From an uncultured Christensenella sp. (GTDB taxonomy: Bacteria > Bacillota > Clostridia > Christensenellales > Borkfalkiaceae), in assembly GCA_910577055.1 (NCBI GenBank), contig CAJTKX010000002.1:1-64000 (forward strand): 64,000 nucleotides of DNA, in the 5' to 3' direction. Position numbers and translations under genes: made by a program. Below, piece after piece: positions 7,520-15,994 of the stretch. Under the pieces are notes generated by a model that was not told the DNA's origin, did not search any database, and saw only the letters and a program-made list of their open reading frames with translations. Every line of letters begins with the position of its first letter. Positions within the stretch are counted from its first letter, which is position 1.

Positions 7520-7548
7520 ATTATATATTAAAAATATTAAAAAGACAA
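7520..7548 (-). promoter_or_regulatory. tuf promoter
   Basis: TTGTCT (7543-7548), 17-bp spacer, TATAAT (7520-7525). The roughly 95-nt leader carries a hairpin ACCGCA/TGCGGT shortly before the AGGAG ribosome site. Confidence 0.75.
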
Positions 7549-7593
7549 TTAAAAAACGCGCAAAATTTAAGTTTTTTTGCCAATTAATGACTC

Positions 7594-7718
7594 GTCTAAC
7601 CTTAGAGAAGCGAGCAAGACAAGGCGCGGGAGGAAAACCCGAAGGAGCTTACTTTGCGTAAGTAACTGAGGGTTGCCGCAGCGCAACGCCGTATTGCGAC
7701 GCTTATATAAGGTTTAAC
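7594..7718. repeat. 125-bp palindromic intergenic element (MITE/REP-like)
   Basis: The ends are imperfect 18-bp inverted repeats: 7594-7611 (gtctaaccttagagaagc) and 7701-7718 (gcttatataaggtttaac). Inside is a strong internal hairpin AACCC...CTTAC/GTAAG...GGGTT (about 7636-7673). It has no coding capacity and no T-run. It lies in the fusA-tuf gap. Only one copy was noticed in this window. Confidence 0.55.
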
Positions 7719-7766
7719 CTTTTTTAGACCTTTCGCCTATTACTTTTTCTGCAACGGACTTGGGAA
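7719..7766 (-). repeat. duplicated fragment of the fusA 3' end
   Basis: 48 bp matching the end of fusA (about 7847-7894) with three differences, all T for C on the plus strand. It encodes the last residues before the EF-G stop (PKSVAEKVIGERSKK) in the same orientation, but no start or upstream gene is present. Weak similarity continues up to about 30 bp beyond. It is a remnant of a tandem duplication or of a lost second fusA-like gene. Confidence 0.7.
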
Positions 7767-7837
7767 AAAATTTATGGTCTGCCGCACTGCGCACGGCAGC
7801 TCATTACGCTTTGCAAATTTTTTTCTGTTGCAGAAAA
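7745..7837. repeat. nested inverted repeats downstream of fusA
   Basis: Three concentric inverted repeats: TTTTCTGCAAC/GTTGCAGAAAA (7745-7755, 7827-7837), AAAAAATTT/AAATTTTTT inside it, and CTGCCG/CGGCAG (7779-7784, 7794-7799) at the centre. The RNA could fold into one long interrupted hairpin starting five bases after the fusA stop. No T-run follows on the minus strand, so it is not a standard terminator. Confidence 0.55.
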
Positions 7838-7841
7838 GACG

Positions 7842-9947
7842 TTACGCCTTTTTAGACCTTTCGCCTATTACCTTTTCCGCAACGGACTTGGGAACTTCTG
7901 CGTAATGGTCGAACTGCATCGTGAACTGACCGCGGCCTTGGGTTCTCGAACGGAGGTCGGTTGCGTAACCGAACATTTCCGAAAGAGGAACTTCCGCGTC
8001 AACAACCTTTGCGCCCGCTCTGTCGTCGGTCGAAACAATAGTGCCGCGACGTGCGGTTACGTTGCCCATAATATCGCCGAAATAGTCGTCGGGAGTGATA
8101 ACTTCAACCTTCATAATGGGTTCGAGGAGTACGGCTTTTGCTTTTGCCATACCGTCCTTAAAGCCCATAGAGCCGGCAATTTGGAAAGCCATTTCCGAAG
8201 AGTCGACTTCGTGGTAGCTGCCGTCGTAGACTTGAATTTTGAAGTCCACTACTTCGTAGCCGGCAAGGAAACCGTTCTTTGCCGCGCCGCGAATACCCTT
8301 GTCGATTGCGGGGATATATTCCTTGGGAATAGAGCCGCCGACGGTTAAATCTTCGAAGGTGTAGCCCGAACCGGGTTCGCCGGGAATCATATGAAGTTTG
8401 CAGTGACCGTACTGTCCTTTACCGCCCGACTGACGCTTGTACATACCTTCGCAGTCAACCGCTTGACGGATAGTTTCGCGGTATGCAACTTGGGGTGCGC
8501 CGACGTTGGCTTCGACTTTGAACTCTCTCAAAAGTCTGTCAACGATAATGTCGAGGTGCAGCTCGCCCATACCCGCGATAATGGTTTGCCCCGTTTCTTG
8601 GTCAGTATAGGTCTTGAAAGTGGGGTCCTCTTCCGCAAGCTTGACGAGAGCCATAGTCATCTTCTCTTGTCCCGCTTTGGTCTTAGGCTCGATAGAAAGC
8701 TGAATAACGGGGTCGGAGAAAGTCATTTGCTCCAATACGATAGGGTGTTTCTCGTCGCAGAGGGTGTCGCCCGTAGTGGTGTCCTTTAAGCCGACGATTG
8801 CACAGATATCGCCCGAGTAAACCTTGGGAATTTCGGTACGCGTGTTTGCGTGCATCTGAACAAGACGACCTACGCGCTCCTTCTTGCCCTTGGTCGAGTT
8901 ATAAACGTAAGAACCGGAATCGAGTACGCCCGAATACGCTCTGAAATACGCAAGGCGGCCAACGAAGGGGTCGGTTGCGATTTTGAACGCAAGTCCCGCG
9001 AAGGGAGCCGTGTCGGAAGTTTCCCTTTCCTCTTCCGCGCCCGAGTCGGGGTTAACGCCCTTGACGTGAGCTACGTCTACGGGGGAAGGAAGGAAGTCGA
9101 TTACGGCGTCCAAAAGCATCTGAACGCCCTTGTTTTTGTACGAAGAACCGCACAAAACGGGGGTGCACTTCATTGCGATGGTTGCCTTGCGAAGTCCTTT
9201 GCGGATTTCGTCGGGGGTAAGCTCCATAGTTTCAAGGAACTTTTCCATAAGCTCGTCGTCGCCCTCGGCAGCCGCTTCCATAACAGCCATATGAGCTTCT
9301 TCCGCCGCGGCCTTCAATTCTGCGGGGATTTCGTCCTTATGATACTGCTTGCCGTCGTCGCTGTCGTAAATTTCCGCGTTCATTTCGATAAGGTCTACGA
9401 TGCCGCGGAAGGTATCTTCCTTACCGATGGGAAGTTCGATGGGAATGGGATTGGCTTGAAGCCTTTCACGCATCATATCGACCGCACGTTGGAAGTTTGC
9501 GCCGTTAATGTCCATTTTGTTGACGTATGCGATACGGGGTACTTGGTACTTGTCCGCTTGACGCCAAACGGTTTCCGACTGAGGCTCAACGCCGCCCTTT
9601 GCGCAAAAAGTTGCCACGGCGCCGTCGAGTACGCGGAGCGAACGCTCAACCTCAACGGTGAAGTCAACGTGTCCCGGGGTGTCGATAATGTTGATACGGC
9701 ACTCATCCTTCTTCGCAAAGCCCGTCCTAGTCCAATGACAAGTGGTCGCTGCGGAAGTTATGGTGATACCTCTTTCTTGCTCTTGTACCATCCAGTCCAT
9801 GGTTGCGGTACCGTCGTGAGTTTCACCTATCTTATGGTTGATGCCCGTATAAAACAAAATACGCTCGGTAGTAGTGGTTTTACCCGCATCGATGTGCGCC
9901 ATAATACCGATGTTTCTCGTATGCAATAAATCGTATTCTCTTGCCAT
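7842..9947 (-). CDS. fusA: translation elongation factor G
   Basis: Ribosomal translocase GTPase. At 701 residues it is full length. The P-loop AHIDAGKTTTTERIL, DTPGHVDF and NKMD are present, followed by domains II-V. It sits 12 bp after rpsG and is probably co-transcribed with rpsL and rpsG. Its 3' end is partly duplicated just downstream (7719-7766). Confidence 0.98.
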   Translation of the reverse strand: MAREYDLLHTRNIGIMAHIDAGKTTTTERILFYTGINHKIGETHDGTATMDWMVQEQERGITITSAATTCHWTRTGFAKKDECRINIIDTPGHVDFTVEVERSLRVLDGAVATFCAKGGVEPQSETVWRQADKYQVPRIAYVNKMDINGANFQRAVDMMRERLQANPIPIELPIGKEDTFRGIVDLIEMNAEIYDSDDGKQYHKDEIPAELKAAAEEAHMAVMEAAAEGDDELMEKFLETMELTPDEIRKGLRKATIAMKCTPVLCGSSYKNKGVQMLLDAVIDFLPSPVDVAHVKGVNPDSGAEEERETSDTAPFAGLAFKIATDPFVGRLAYFRAYSGVLDSGSYVYNSTKGKKERVGRLVQMHANTRTEIPKVYSGDICAIVGLKDTTTGDTLCDEKHPIVLEQMTFSDPVIQLSIEPKTKAGQEKMTMALVKLAEEDPTFKTYTDQETGQTIIAGMGELHLDIIVDRLLREFKVEANVGAPQVAYRETIRQAVDCEGMYKRQSGGKGQYGHCKLHMIPGEPGSGYTFEDLTVGGSIPKEYIPAIDKGIRGAAKNGFLAGYEVVDFKIQVYDGSYHEVDSSEMAFQIAGSMGFKDGMAKAKAVLLEPIMKVEVITPDDYFGDIMGNVTARRGTIVSTDDRAGAKVVDAEVPLSEMFGYATDLRSRTQGRGQFTMQFDHYAEVPKSVAEKVIGERSKKA

Positions 9948-9959
9948 ACTTAACCTCTA

Positions 9960-10430
9960 TCAGAAACGGAAGTGCGCAAACGCCTTGTTTGCCTCTGCCA
10001 TTCTGTGCGTGTCTTCCTTTTTCTTGACCGCGCCGCCCGCGTTATTGTACGCGTCGATAAGCTCGGCCGCGAGCTTCGCGCTCATTTCGCGCTCGCTGCG
10101 CTTTCTCGTTGCAATGACGAGCCAACGGATTGCAAGGGTTTGTCTTCTTTCGGGTCTGATTTCGATGGGCACTTGATAGTTAGCGCCGCCGACGCGCCTT
10201 GCCTTAACCTCCAAAACGGGCATGATGTTGTTCATTGCCTGCTCGAAAATTTCCATTGCGTCTTTGCCGAGTTTTTCACTCATAATATTAAAAGCGTCGT
10301 AAACGATGTTTTGTGCCGTTCCGCGCTTGCCGTCGTACATTATTTGGTTGACAAGTTTGGTTACAACCTTCGAATGATACACGGGATCGGGTAATACGTC
10401 CCTCTTGGGAACGCCGCCTCTTCTGGGCAT
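9960..10430 (-). CDS. rpsG: 30S ribosomal protein S7
   Basis: 156 residues, the standard length, beginning MPRRGGVPKR with the conserved core VNQIMYDGKRGTAQNIVYDAF cut short here for display. It nucleates assembly of the 30S head on 16S rRNA. The ribosome site AAAGGAGG lies a few bases upstream. In E. coli S7 represses its own operon by binding the rpsL-rpsG gap; the 208-bp gap here could serve the same purpose. Confidence 0.97.
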   Translation of the reverse strand: MPRRGGVPKRDVLPDPVYHSKVVTKLVNQIMYDGKRGTAQNIVYDAFNIMSEKLGKDAMEIFEQAMNNIMPVLEVKARRVGGANYQVPIEIRPERRQTLAIRWLVIATRKRSEREMSAKLAAELIDAYNNAGGAVKKKEDTHRMAEANKAFAHFRF

Positions 10431-10638
10431 AATTTTGTCCTCCTTTTTTATTTTTTAAGGGTTTACCTTAAATAAGCTAATGCTTGCCTTTAAACTAAAA
10501 GGTAGCATACCTTCTCTGCGGGTGAAACCGCAAATACTGCCTACTTTTATCTCGGTAAGGGTGAAATATATTCCGAAAAACAAGTAGGAAACGCCGTAAA
10601 ACGTTTTTTGGTTTTGTTTTAATGCTTGTAAGTTTTAA
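10431..10638 (-). other. structured rpsL-rpsG intergenic region
   Basis: A 208-bp gap inside the str operon, unusually long for these genes. It contains two minus-strand hairpins: AAGGTA/TACCTT (10499-10513) and TGCGG/CCGCA (10517-10521 and 10528-10532). There is no ORF or promoter of good quality. It may be a regulatory site or a processing region. Confidence 0.4.
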
Positions 10639-11013
10639 TTACTTCTTGGGTTTCTTCGCACCGTAGCGTGAACGAGCTTGCATTCTCTTGGAAACCCCCG
10701 CCGTATCGAGCGCACCGCGAATGATGTGATAACGAACGCCGGGCAAATCCTTTACACGGCCGCCGCGAATAAGGACGGACGAGTGTTCTTGCAAGTTGTG
10801 ACCTTCGCCGGGAATGTAAACCGTACCTTCTTGCTTGTTGGTAAGGCGTACTCTTGCAATCTTTCTTATAGCGGAGTTAGGCTTTTTGGGGGTCGTAGTA
10901 GTAACCGAAAGGCATACGCCGCGCTTTTGAGGACAGTTGTCCAAAATAGGCGATTTCGACTTGTAGACTTGCTTTTCTCTGCCGTTTCTGATAAGCTGGT
11001 TGATTGTAGGCAT
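10639..11013 (-). CDS. rpsL: 30S ribosomal protein S12
   Basis: 124 residues, including the decoding-site segment TTTPKKPNSAIRK and GEGHNLQEHS. Lys at the classic streptomycin position (in TPKKPN) and the conserved PGVRYHIIRG are present, so nothing in the sequence suggests streptomycin resistance. It is first in the str operon. The ribosome site is AAGGAGGTA. Confidence 0.98.
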   Translation of the reverse strand: MPTINQLIRNGREKQVYKSKSPILDNCPQKRGVCLSVTTTTPKKPNSAIRKIARVRLTNKQEGTVYIPGEGHNLQEHSSVLIRGGRVKDLPGVRYHIIRGALDTAGVSKRMQARSRYGAKKPKK

Positions 11014-11161
11014 TTTTTACCTCCTTGATTTAATGAATATTTCACCTCTTCCGCATACCCTTAAAAGCGGAGAAAGTAAAAGGCTATAATATAATATGGT
11101 TAAAGCAAAAATTGCTTTTGCGGCGCTTGGGATAGTTGTCCATACTAAGCGTGCGAAAGCA

Positions 11162-11190
11162 ATTTTAACAAATATTTACTTAATTGTCAA
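11162..11190 (-). promoter_or_regulatory. str operon promoter
   Basis: TTGACA (11185-11190), 17-bp spacer, TAAAAT (11162-11167). It gives a leader of about 140 nt before rpsL. The leader has an AAGCAATTTTTGCTT hairpin. The rest of 11191-11292 is AT-rich with no feature I can name. Confidence 0.8.
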
Positions 11191-11292
11191 TTAAATTGAA
11201 TAAGATTTTTACGCAAAGCGATGATTAAAAAACACGGTATTGCCACATATTCGATAATCGTTTTAGCGGTTTCTCCCATAATAACTTCCCCG

Positions 11293-13299
11293 TCAGTTCA
11301 AAGTTACGTCAGCAAGCGCCTTGTACTTTTCGGCGGCAATGAGGGTTAAGGCGCGGGTATCGAGCGTGCCCGAGAAAGCTTCGTCCGAAAGCTTTTTTGC
11401 CGTAAATATCGTTTCCGTGGGAAAACGGAGATTTTTAATCTCGCTGAGCATTCTACCGCTTTGGCGCGTTCCCATAAAGTCGCCGCCGCCGCGTATCTTT
11501 AAGTCGGCTTCAGCTATCTCGAAGCCGTCCGTACAGTTTTTAATGACGGAAAGGCGTTCGCGCGCGTCTTCCGTGTCCGCGCCCATGAGCAAGAAACAGT
11601 AACTCTTCTTGTCCCCTCTGCCGACGCGCCCCCTAAGCTGATGAAGCTGAGAAAGCCCGAAACGCTCCGCATTGTAAATTATCATAGTGGTGGCGTCGGG
11701 CACGTCCACGCCCACCTCTATTACGGTGGTAGAAACAAGGCAGTCGAACTCCTTGGCTTTGAAGGCAGACATAATGCTGTTCTTTTCCTTGTCCTTCATT
11801 TTGCCGTGCAGAAGCGCGATGCGAACGGAGGGCATTTTTGTGCGCAAATCGTCGTAAAGCTCGGTTACGGACATAACGGTACCCTCGTCGTCACCCTCGA
11901 TTTTGGGACAGACGAAGTAGGTTTGATTGCCCGCTTTGGCTTGTTCGGCAACATATTTTAACATATCGTTATATTTGCGCTCGGGAACGATTGAGGTGGA
12001 TATATCTTGCCGCGAACGTGGTTTATCCTTTATCGTGGTCACTTCCAAGTCGCCGTAGAATATAAGCGACAGCGTGCGGGGAATGGGCGTTGCCGACATA
12101 ACGAGCACGTCGCAACCTTCGCCTTTTTCGACAAGCGAAGAACGCTGCGCAACGCCGAAGCGGTGCTGCTCGTCGCAGACGGCGAAAGCAAGGTCTTTAA
12201 AGACTACGTCGTCTTGAATTACGGCGTGAGTGCCGCAAACTATGTTAATTTCACCGCTTGCAAGTCCTTTTTTTATGGCGCGCTTTTCGACTGCGGGGGT
12301 TGAACCCGTTAAAGTTTCCACTTTATAATCGGGAAAATACCGTTTGATAAGCTCGGCATTTTGGCGGGCAAGTACCTCGGTAGGGGCGAGCATAGCGGCT
12401 TGAAAACCCGATTTGACCCCCATATATATGCCGACTAACGCAACCGCCGTCTTGCCGCTGCCCACGTCGCCTTGCAAAAGCATATTCATTTTGTGCGGGG
12501 AATTTAGGGCTTTGTAAACGTTTTGAACCGCTTCCTTCTGCCCCGCTGTAAATTCAAAGGGAAAACGGGCGATAAAGGCTTTTAAATCGTCTTCGGTGAC
12601 GGCGTAACGGCGTATTCTTGCCTCTTCTCTGCCGCCTTTTATAACTTTGAAAGCCGAAATAAGCAAAAAATATTCCTCTAACGCGATGCGCTCGGAACCG
12701 GCTTTTATATCGTCCGCCGTTTCGGGACAGTGGACTTTAAAGTACGCTTCGGATAGGGGAATTAAATCGTATTTTTTTATCAAAGGTGCGGGGATATGGC
12801 TTAAATAAGGCACTTTTTTGAGGGCTTGGCGGATAGCCGTTCTGACTACGCCTTGGGTTAAACTGCCCGACAGCGAGTAAACGGGAACAAGCCCTTTTAA
12901 ACGGGAATTTTTATCGGTACTTTCGAAAGATGGGTTTGTCATTTGGCAGCCCATACCGTATTTGTTTTGAACTCTGCCGTAGAATAAGTACTCCCCGGGT
13001 AACAGTTTTTGAACGACGTATGGCTGATTGAACCAAATCGCCGTAAACATATATCCTCCTTGTTGGCACAAGGCTTTTACATACGGGCGGCGTGCGTAAC
13101 GGTTAAACTCGACGTTGAGAACTTGGCACACCGTCAAAATGACGTCGTTGTGGTAGGCGTCCTTTATAAGCGTGGCGTGGCGCAAGTCGAGATAGTCGCG
13201 CGGGAAGAGGCGGACTAACTCTTCAAGCGTATACACGCCCATTTTATTAAAATCTTTTTCGCGTTTTTCCGAAATATACTTTATCGTAGTAAGGTACAT
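11293..13299 (-). CDS. recG: ATP-dependent DNA helicase RecG
   Basis: A 668-residue branched-DNA translocase that remodels stalled replication forks. It has the N-terminal wedge (OB-fold) domain, then the helicase motifs GDVGSGKTAVAL (Walker A), DEQH (Walker B, typical of RecG), SATPIPRTL and QLRGRVGRG. Gene order recG after fakA and asp23 matches the Bacillus arrangement, although here a terminator separates it from fakA. Confidence 0.97.
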   Translation of the reverse strand: MYLTTIKYISEKREKDFNKMGVYTLEELVRLFPRDYLDLRHATLIKDAYHNDVILTVCQVLNVEFNRYARRPYVKALCQQGGYMFTAIWFNQPYVVQKLLPGEYLFYGRVQNKYGMGCQMTNPSFESTDKNSRLKGLVPVYSLSGSLTQGVVRTAIRQALKKVPYLSHIPAPLIKKYDLIPLSEAYFKVHCPETADDIKAGSERIALEEYFLLISAFKVIKGGREEARIRRYAVTEDDLKAFIARFPFEFTAGQKEAVQNVYKALNSPHKMNMLLQGDVGSGKTAVALVGIYMGVKSGFQAAMLAPTEVLARQNAELIKRYFPDYKVETLTGSTPAVEKRAIKKGLASGEINIVCGTHAVIQDDVVFKDLAFAVCDEQHRFGVAQRSSLVEKGEGCDVLVMSATPIPRTLSLIFYGDLEVTTIKDKPRSRQDISTSIVPERKYNDMLKYVAEQAKAGNQTYFVCPKIEGDDEGTVMSVTELYDDLRTKMPSVRIALLHGKMKDKEKNSIMSAFKAKEFDCLVSTTVIEVGVDVPDATTMIIYNAERFGLSQLHQLRGRVGRGDKKSYCFLLMGADTEDARERLSVIKNCTDGFEIAEADLKIRGGGDFMGTRQSGRMLSEIKNLRFPTETIFTAKKLSDEAFSGTLDTRALTLIAAEKYKALADVTLN

Positions 13300-13316
13300 T
13301 TTACCGCCTATATCTT

Positions 13317-13351
13317 AAAGCCTCCGCGCGCCGTTTGCGCGCGGAGGCTTT
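13317..13351 (-). terminator. terminator after fakA
   Basis: The 14-bp perfect stem AAAGCCTCCGCGCG and its complement has a 7-nt loop. It lies between the fakA stop and the recG start. The T-tail is short, so read-through into recG is plausible. Confidence 0.75.
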
Positions 13352-13367
13352 AATTAACAATTTTCTA

Positions 13368-15020
13368 TTATTCCAAAGATACCATATAATAATATACTGG
13401 TTGACCGCCGAAGTGGAAATCCACGTCGCAGTCGGGGTATTGCTCGGCAAGCTTGCCCGCAAGTTCTTCCGCCTCTTCTTCTTTGACGCCCTCGCCGTAA
13501 TATAGGGTGATAAGCCCGTGCTCGTCATTCTTTAAGGATTTTACAAGCTTCATCGTGGTATCTACCACGTTGTCGCTTTTGGCAAGTATGCGCTTGTTGT
13601 CAAGTCCGATTATATCGCCCTCTTTGAGTTTGAAACCGTTCATTGTAGTTTCACGCACGGCGTAGGTGACTTGTCCCGACGCGACATTGTCTATTGCGTG
13701 GGTCATATTTGTCTTGTTTTCCGGCACCGAAGCTTCGGGGTTGAACGCAAGCGCAGCCGCAAAGCCTTGGGGCACGTTTTTTGTAGGTATAACGTGAATG
13801 GTACGGTTGGTTACAAGCCCTTTAGCTTGCTCTGCCGCCAAAATGACGTTGGAGTTGTTGGGGAACACGAAAACGTTTGCCGCGTTAATTTTTTGCACCG
13901 CGTCCGCAATGTCTTGCGCGGAGGGGTTCATAGTCTGTCCGCCCTCGATGACTCTATCACACATCAAGTCCTTGAAAATTTCTTCAAGTCCCTTGCCCGC
14001 ACAGATTGAAAGCATACCCATATCCTTTTTCTCGGATTCGAGTTTGGCTTTTAACGCACGGTTTTCTTCGAGCATATTTTCGATTTTTATTCTGTCAAGT
14101 TCGCCAAGCTCCAAAGCGTAAGTAAGCGCAATGCCCGGGGTGTTAGTGTGGACGTGGACTTTTATAAGCTCCAAGTCGCCGATACAGATAACGCTGTCGC
14201 CTATGTTCATCAACTTTTCTTTAAGTCTGTCGATGTCGGCAAGCGTGGTCATTTGTTTTAAATTGATTACGAAAAACTCGGTACAATAAGCAAATTCGAT
14301 GTCGCCGAGGTCGAGATTGATTATATCGGAGTTGTCGCCGAATACGTCGTCGTCCTTTTTACCGTCGGAAGCTTCCGATGGAATGTCGGCAAGGTCGGCG
14401 TCTTCGCCCGAAAGCGCGGATAAAAAGCCGCGCATTATGGTCATAAGCCCCATACCGCCCGAATCAACGACGCCCGCTTTTTTCAATACGGGCATAAGCT
14501 CGGGCGTTTTTGCCAAAGCTTCGTCGCCGACCTCGATAAGGGCGGTTAAAAAGGGAATAAAGTCTTTATGTTTGCTTGCAAGCTTGGGGGCGCTTTCCGC
14601 CATTAAACGGATAACCGTCAAAATGGTACCTTCTTTGGGGATAGATACCGCGCCGTAAGCAATTTTTGCGCCCGCCTCCATAGCTTTTGCGAAAGTTTTG
14701 GTATCGAACGCGTCTTTTGTTTCGCGTACAACAGAGCAGATGCCGCGGAAAATTTGGGAAGATATTACGCCCGAGTTACCGCGCGCACCCTTCAAAGCGC
14801 CCTTTGAAACCGTGTCGCAAATTTCTTGGAAGCGATTCGAAGAGCATGCGTTCATCTCCTTGACTGCGGATTGAAGCGTAAGCGACATATTCGTACCCGT
14901 GTCGCCGTCGGGGACGGGGAATACGTTTCTTGCGTCGATTTCCGCCCTGTTTATTTCAAGATTTCTGGCACCGAAAGCCACCATTTTACGGAATTCGGTG
15001 CTGTTTACCGTTTTTGCCAT
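13368..15020 (-). CDS. fakA: fatty acid kinase catalytic subunit FakA (YloV, DAK2 domain)
   Basis: 550 residues. An N-terminal DAK2 kinase domain carries the nucleotide/metal motif PDGDTGTNM (about 37-45) and KGARGNSGV. A middle domain and a C-terminal DegV-like domain (VFVFPNNSNVIL) follow. FakA phosphorylates fatty acids bound to a DegV-type FakB so that exogenous fatty acids can enter lipid synthesis. No fakB lies in the window. It follows asp23 closely, as in Bacillus (yloU-yloV). Confidence 0.93.
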   Translation of the reverse strand: MAKTVNSTEFRKMVAFGARNLEINRAEIDARNVFPVPDGDTGTNMSLTLQSAVKEMNACSSNRFQEICDTVSKGALKGARGNSGVISSQIFRGICSVVRETKDAFDTKTFAKAMEAGAKIAYGAVSIPKEGTILTVIRLMAESAPKLASKHKDFIPFLTALIEVGDEALAKTPELMPVLKKAGVVDSGGMGLMTIMRGFLSALSGEDADLADIPSEASDGKKDDDVFGDNSDIINLDLGDIEFAYCTEFFVINLKQMTTLADIDRLKEKLMNIGDSVICIGDLELIKVHVHTNTPGIALTYALELGELDRIKIENMLEENRALKAKLESEKKDMGMLSICAGKGLEEIFKDLMCDRVIEGGQTMNPSAQDIADAVQKINAANVFVFPNNSNVILAAEQAKGLVTNRTIHVIPTKNVPQGFAAALAFNPEASVPENKTNMTHAIDNVASGQVTYAVRETTMNGFKLKEGDIIGLDNKRILAKSDNVVDTTMKLVKSLKNDEHGLITLYYGEGVKEEEAEELAGKLAEQYPDCDVDFHFGGQPVYYYMVSLE

Positions 15021-15093
15021 AAATTAATACACCATTCGATTTTTTCTTTTTTGAAAGTAACAGAAATCCACCCAAACAAAGTTTGCGCGGATA

Positions 15094-15444
15094 CTATAAC
15101 TTGACACCTATGACGTTGACGTTCACGGTGTCTACAATCATTCCCGTGAACTTTTCAACTTTGTATTTTACGCCCTCTTTCAAGGACTCGGCAACGGCGT
15201 TTATCGATACGCCGTATTTTATAATTACGTTTACGTCGATAAAAATTCTGTCGCCCGAAGTAACTACCTTTATTCCTCTGCCGTCGGGTTGCTTTTTCAA
15301 AAGCTCCGAAAGAGAGTCTGTAAGCTTGCGGGAGCTGGTGTCTACTATGCCGTAGCATTCAAGCGCAGCGTTTTTAGCCACCTTTGCGATGGCTGAATCC
15401 GATATTGAAATTTTACCGAATACGTTGCTTGTATTTACAGACAT
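15094..15444 (-). CDS. Asp23/Gls24 family envelope stress protein
   Basis: 116 residues, full length for the family (YloU type). The core GKISISDSAIAKVAKNAALE and IFIDVNVIIKYGVSI are typical. Its function is poorly known: alkaline-shock and envelope-associated protein. It is upstream of fakA on the same strand with a 73-bp gap, a linkage conserved in many Bacillota. Confidence 0.92.
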   Translation of the reverse strand: MSVNTSNVFGKISISDSAIAKVAKNAALECYGIVDTSSRKLTDSLSELLKKQPDGRGIKVVTSGDRIFIDVNVIIKYGVSINAVAESLKEGVKYKVEKFTGMIVDTVNVNVIGVKL

Positions 15445-15610
15445 TATTATCTCCCGATAGCAGTTTTGCCTTTTACTATTTTAAAACATTTAAACGCAAT
15501 TTGCAAGTAATTATTGTAAATAAATGGTATTGAAGGTTAATTTTTGGGTAAAGCTTTTAAAATTATTTTGTAAAATAATCAAAAAATTAAAACTTATATC
15601 GCGTTTTTAA

Positions 15611-15639
15611 TTGATTTTTTTAAAACTTAGTGATATATT
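15611..15639 (+). promoter_or_regulatory. rpmB promoter
   Basis: TTGATT (15611-15616), 17-bp spacer, TATATT (15634-15639). The leader to the ATG is about 85 nt. Confidence 0.65.
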
Positions 15640-15644
15640 TATTT

Positions 15645-15673
15645 AGCCGCTTTAAAAAAACGGCTTTATTTTT
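15645..15673 (+). terminator. possible attenuator hairpin in the rpmB leader
   Basis: AGCCG (15645-15649) and CGGCT (15661-15665) pair across an A-rich loop and are followed by TTATTTTT. It lies between the promoter and rpmB. The stem has only 5 bp, so function is uncertain. Confidence 0.35.
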
Positions 15674-15729
15674 CAGCTTTTTTACTAAAAACGCGAAATT
15701 GCTATTATACCTATTCGGAGGTGTTTGAT

Positions 15730-15912
15730 ATGTCGAGAGTATGCACTGTCTGCGGTAAAGGTCAGACTACGGGCAATAACGTAAGCCACTCTAAAAGAAG
15801 AACGAGAAGAACGTTTAAAGCGAACGTTCAAAAGGTTTCTTATGTTAGTTGCGGCAAGACCGTTACGGGTTATGTCTGCACAAGATGCCTTAAAACCGTT
15901 GAAAGAGCGTAA
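15730..15912 (+). CDS. rpmB: 50S ribosomal protein L28
   Basis: 60 residues with the zinc-ribbon form of L28: CTVCGKG at the N-terminus and CTRCLK near the C-terminus, with the basic SHSKRRTRRTFKANVQ between. I start it at the ATG at 15730 behind GGAGGTG. An in-frame GTG three codons earlier overlaps the ribosome site. It is divergent from asp23, as in many Bacillota. Confidence 0.96.
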   Translation: MSRVCTVCGKGQTTGNNVSHSKRRTRRTFKANVQKVSYVSCGKTVTGYVCTRCLKTVERA

Positions 15913-15944
15913 GTTTAACGCTCACTTTTAACCTACGTTAAATC

Positions 15945-15980
15945 AAAAGCAGCCGAGCGGTTGAACGCTCGGCTGCTTTT
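15945..15980. terminator. bidirectional terminator between rpmB and the dipeptidase gene
   Basis: The 15-bp perfect stem AAAAGCAGCCGAGCG and its complement has a 6-nt loop (15960-15965). A- and T-runs lie on both sides of the convergent genes. Confidence 0.92.
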
Positions 15981-15994
15981 CGTCGTTTTGCCGA

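Noticed and set aside
8850..9929. A long plus-strand ORF (359 codons) opposite fusA
   Set aside because: It is a shadow of fusA codon bias on the opposite strand; it has no ribosome site, promoter or recognisable domain.
11084..11143. A 19-codon ORF in the str operon leader (MDNYPKRRKSNFCFN onward)
   Set aside because: It begins about 12 bases after the predicted start of transcription, but there is no ribosome site and no terminator or antiterminator pairing. Probably chance.
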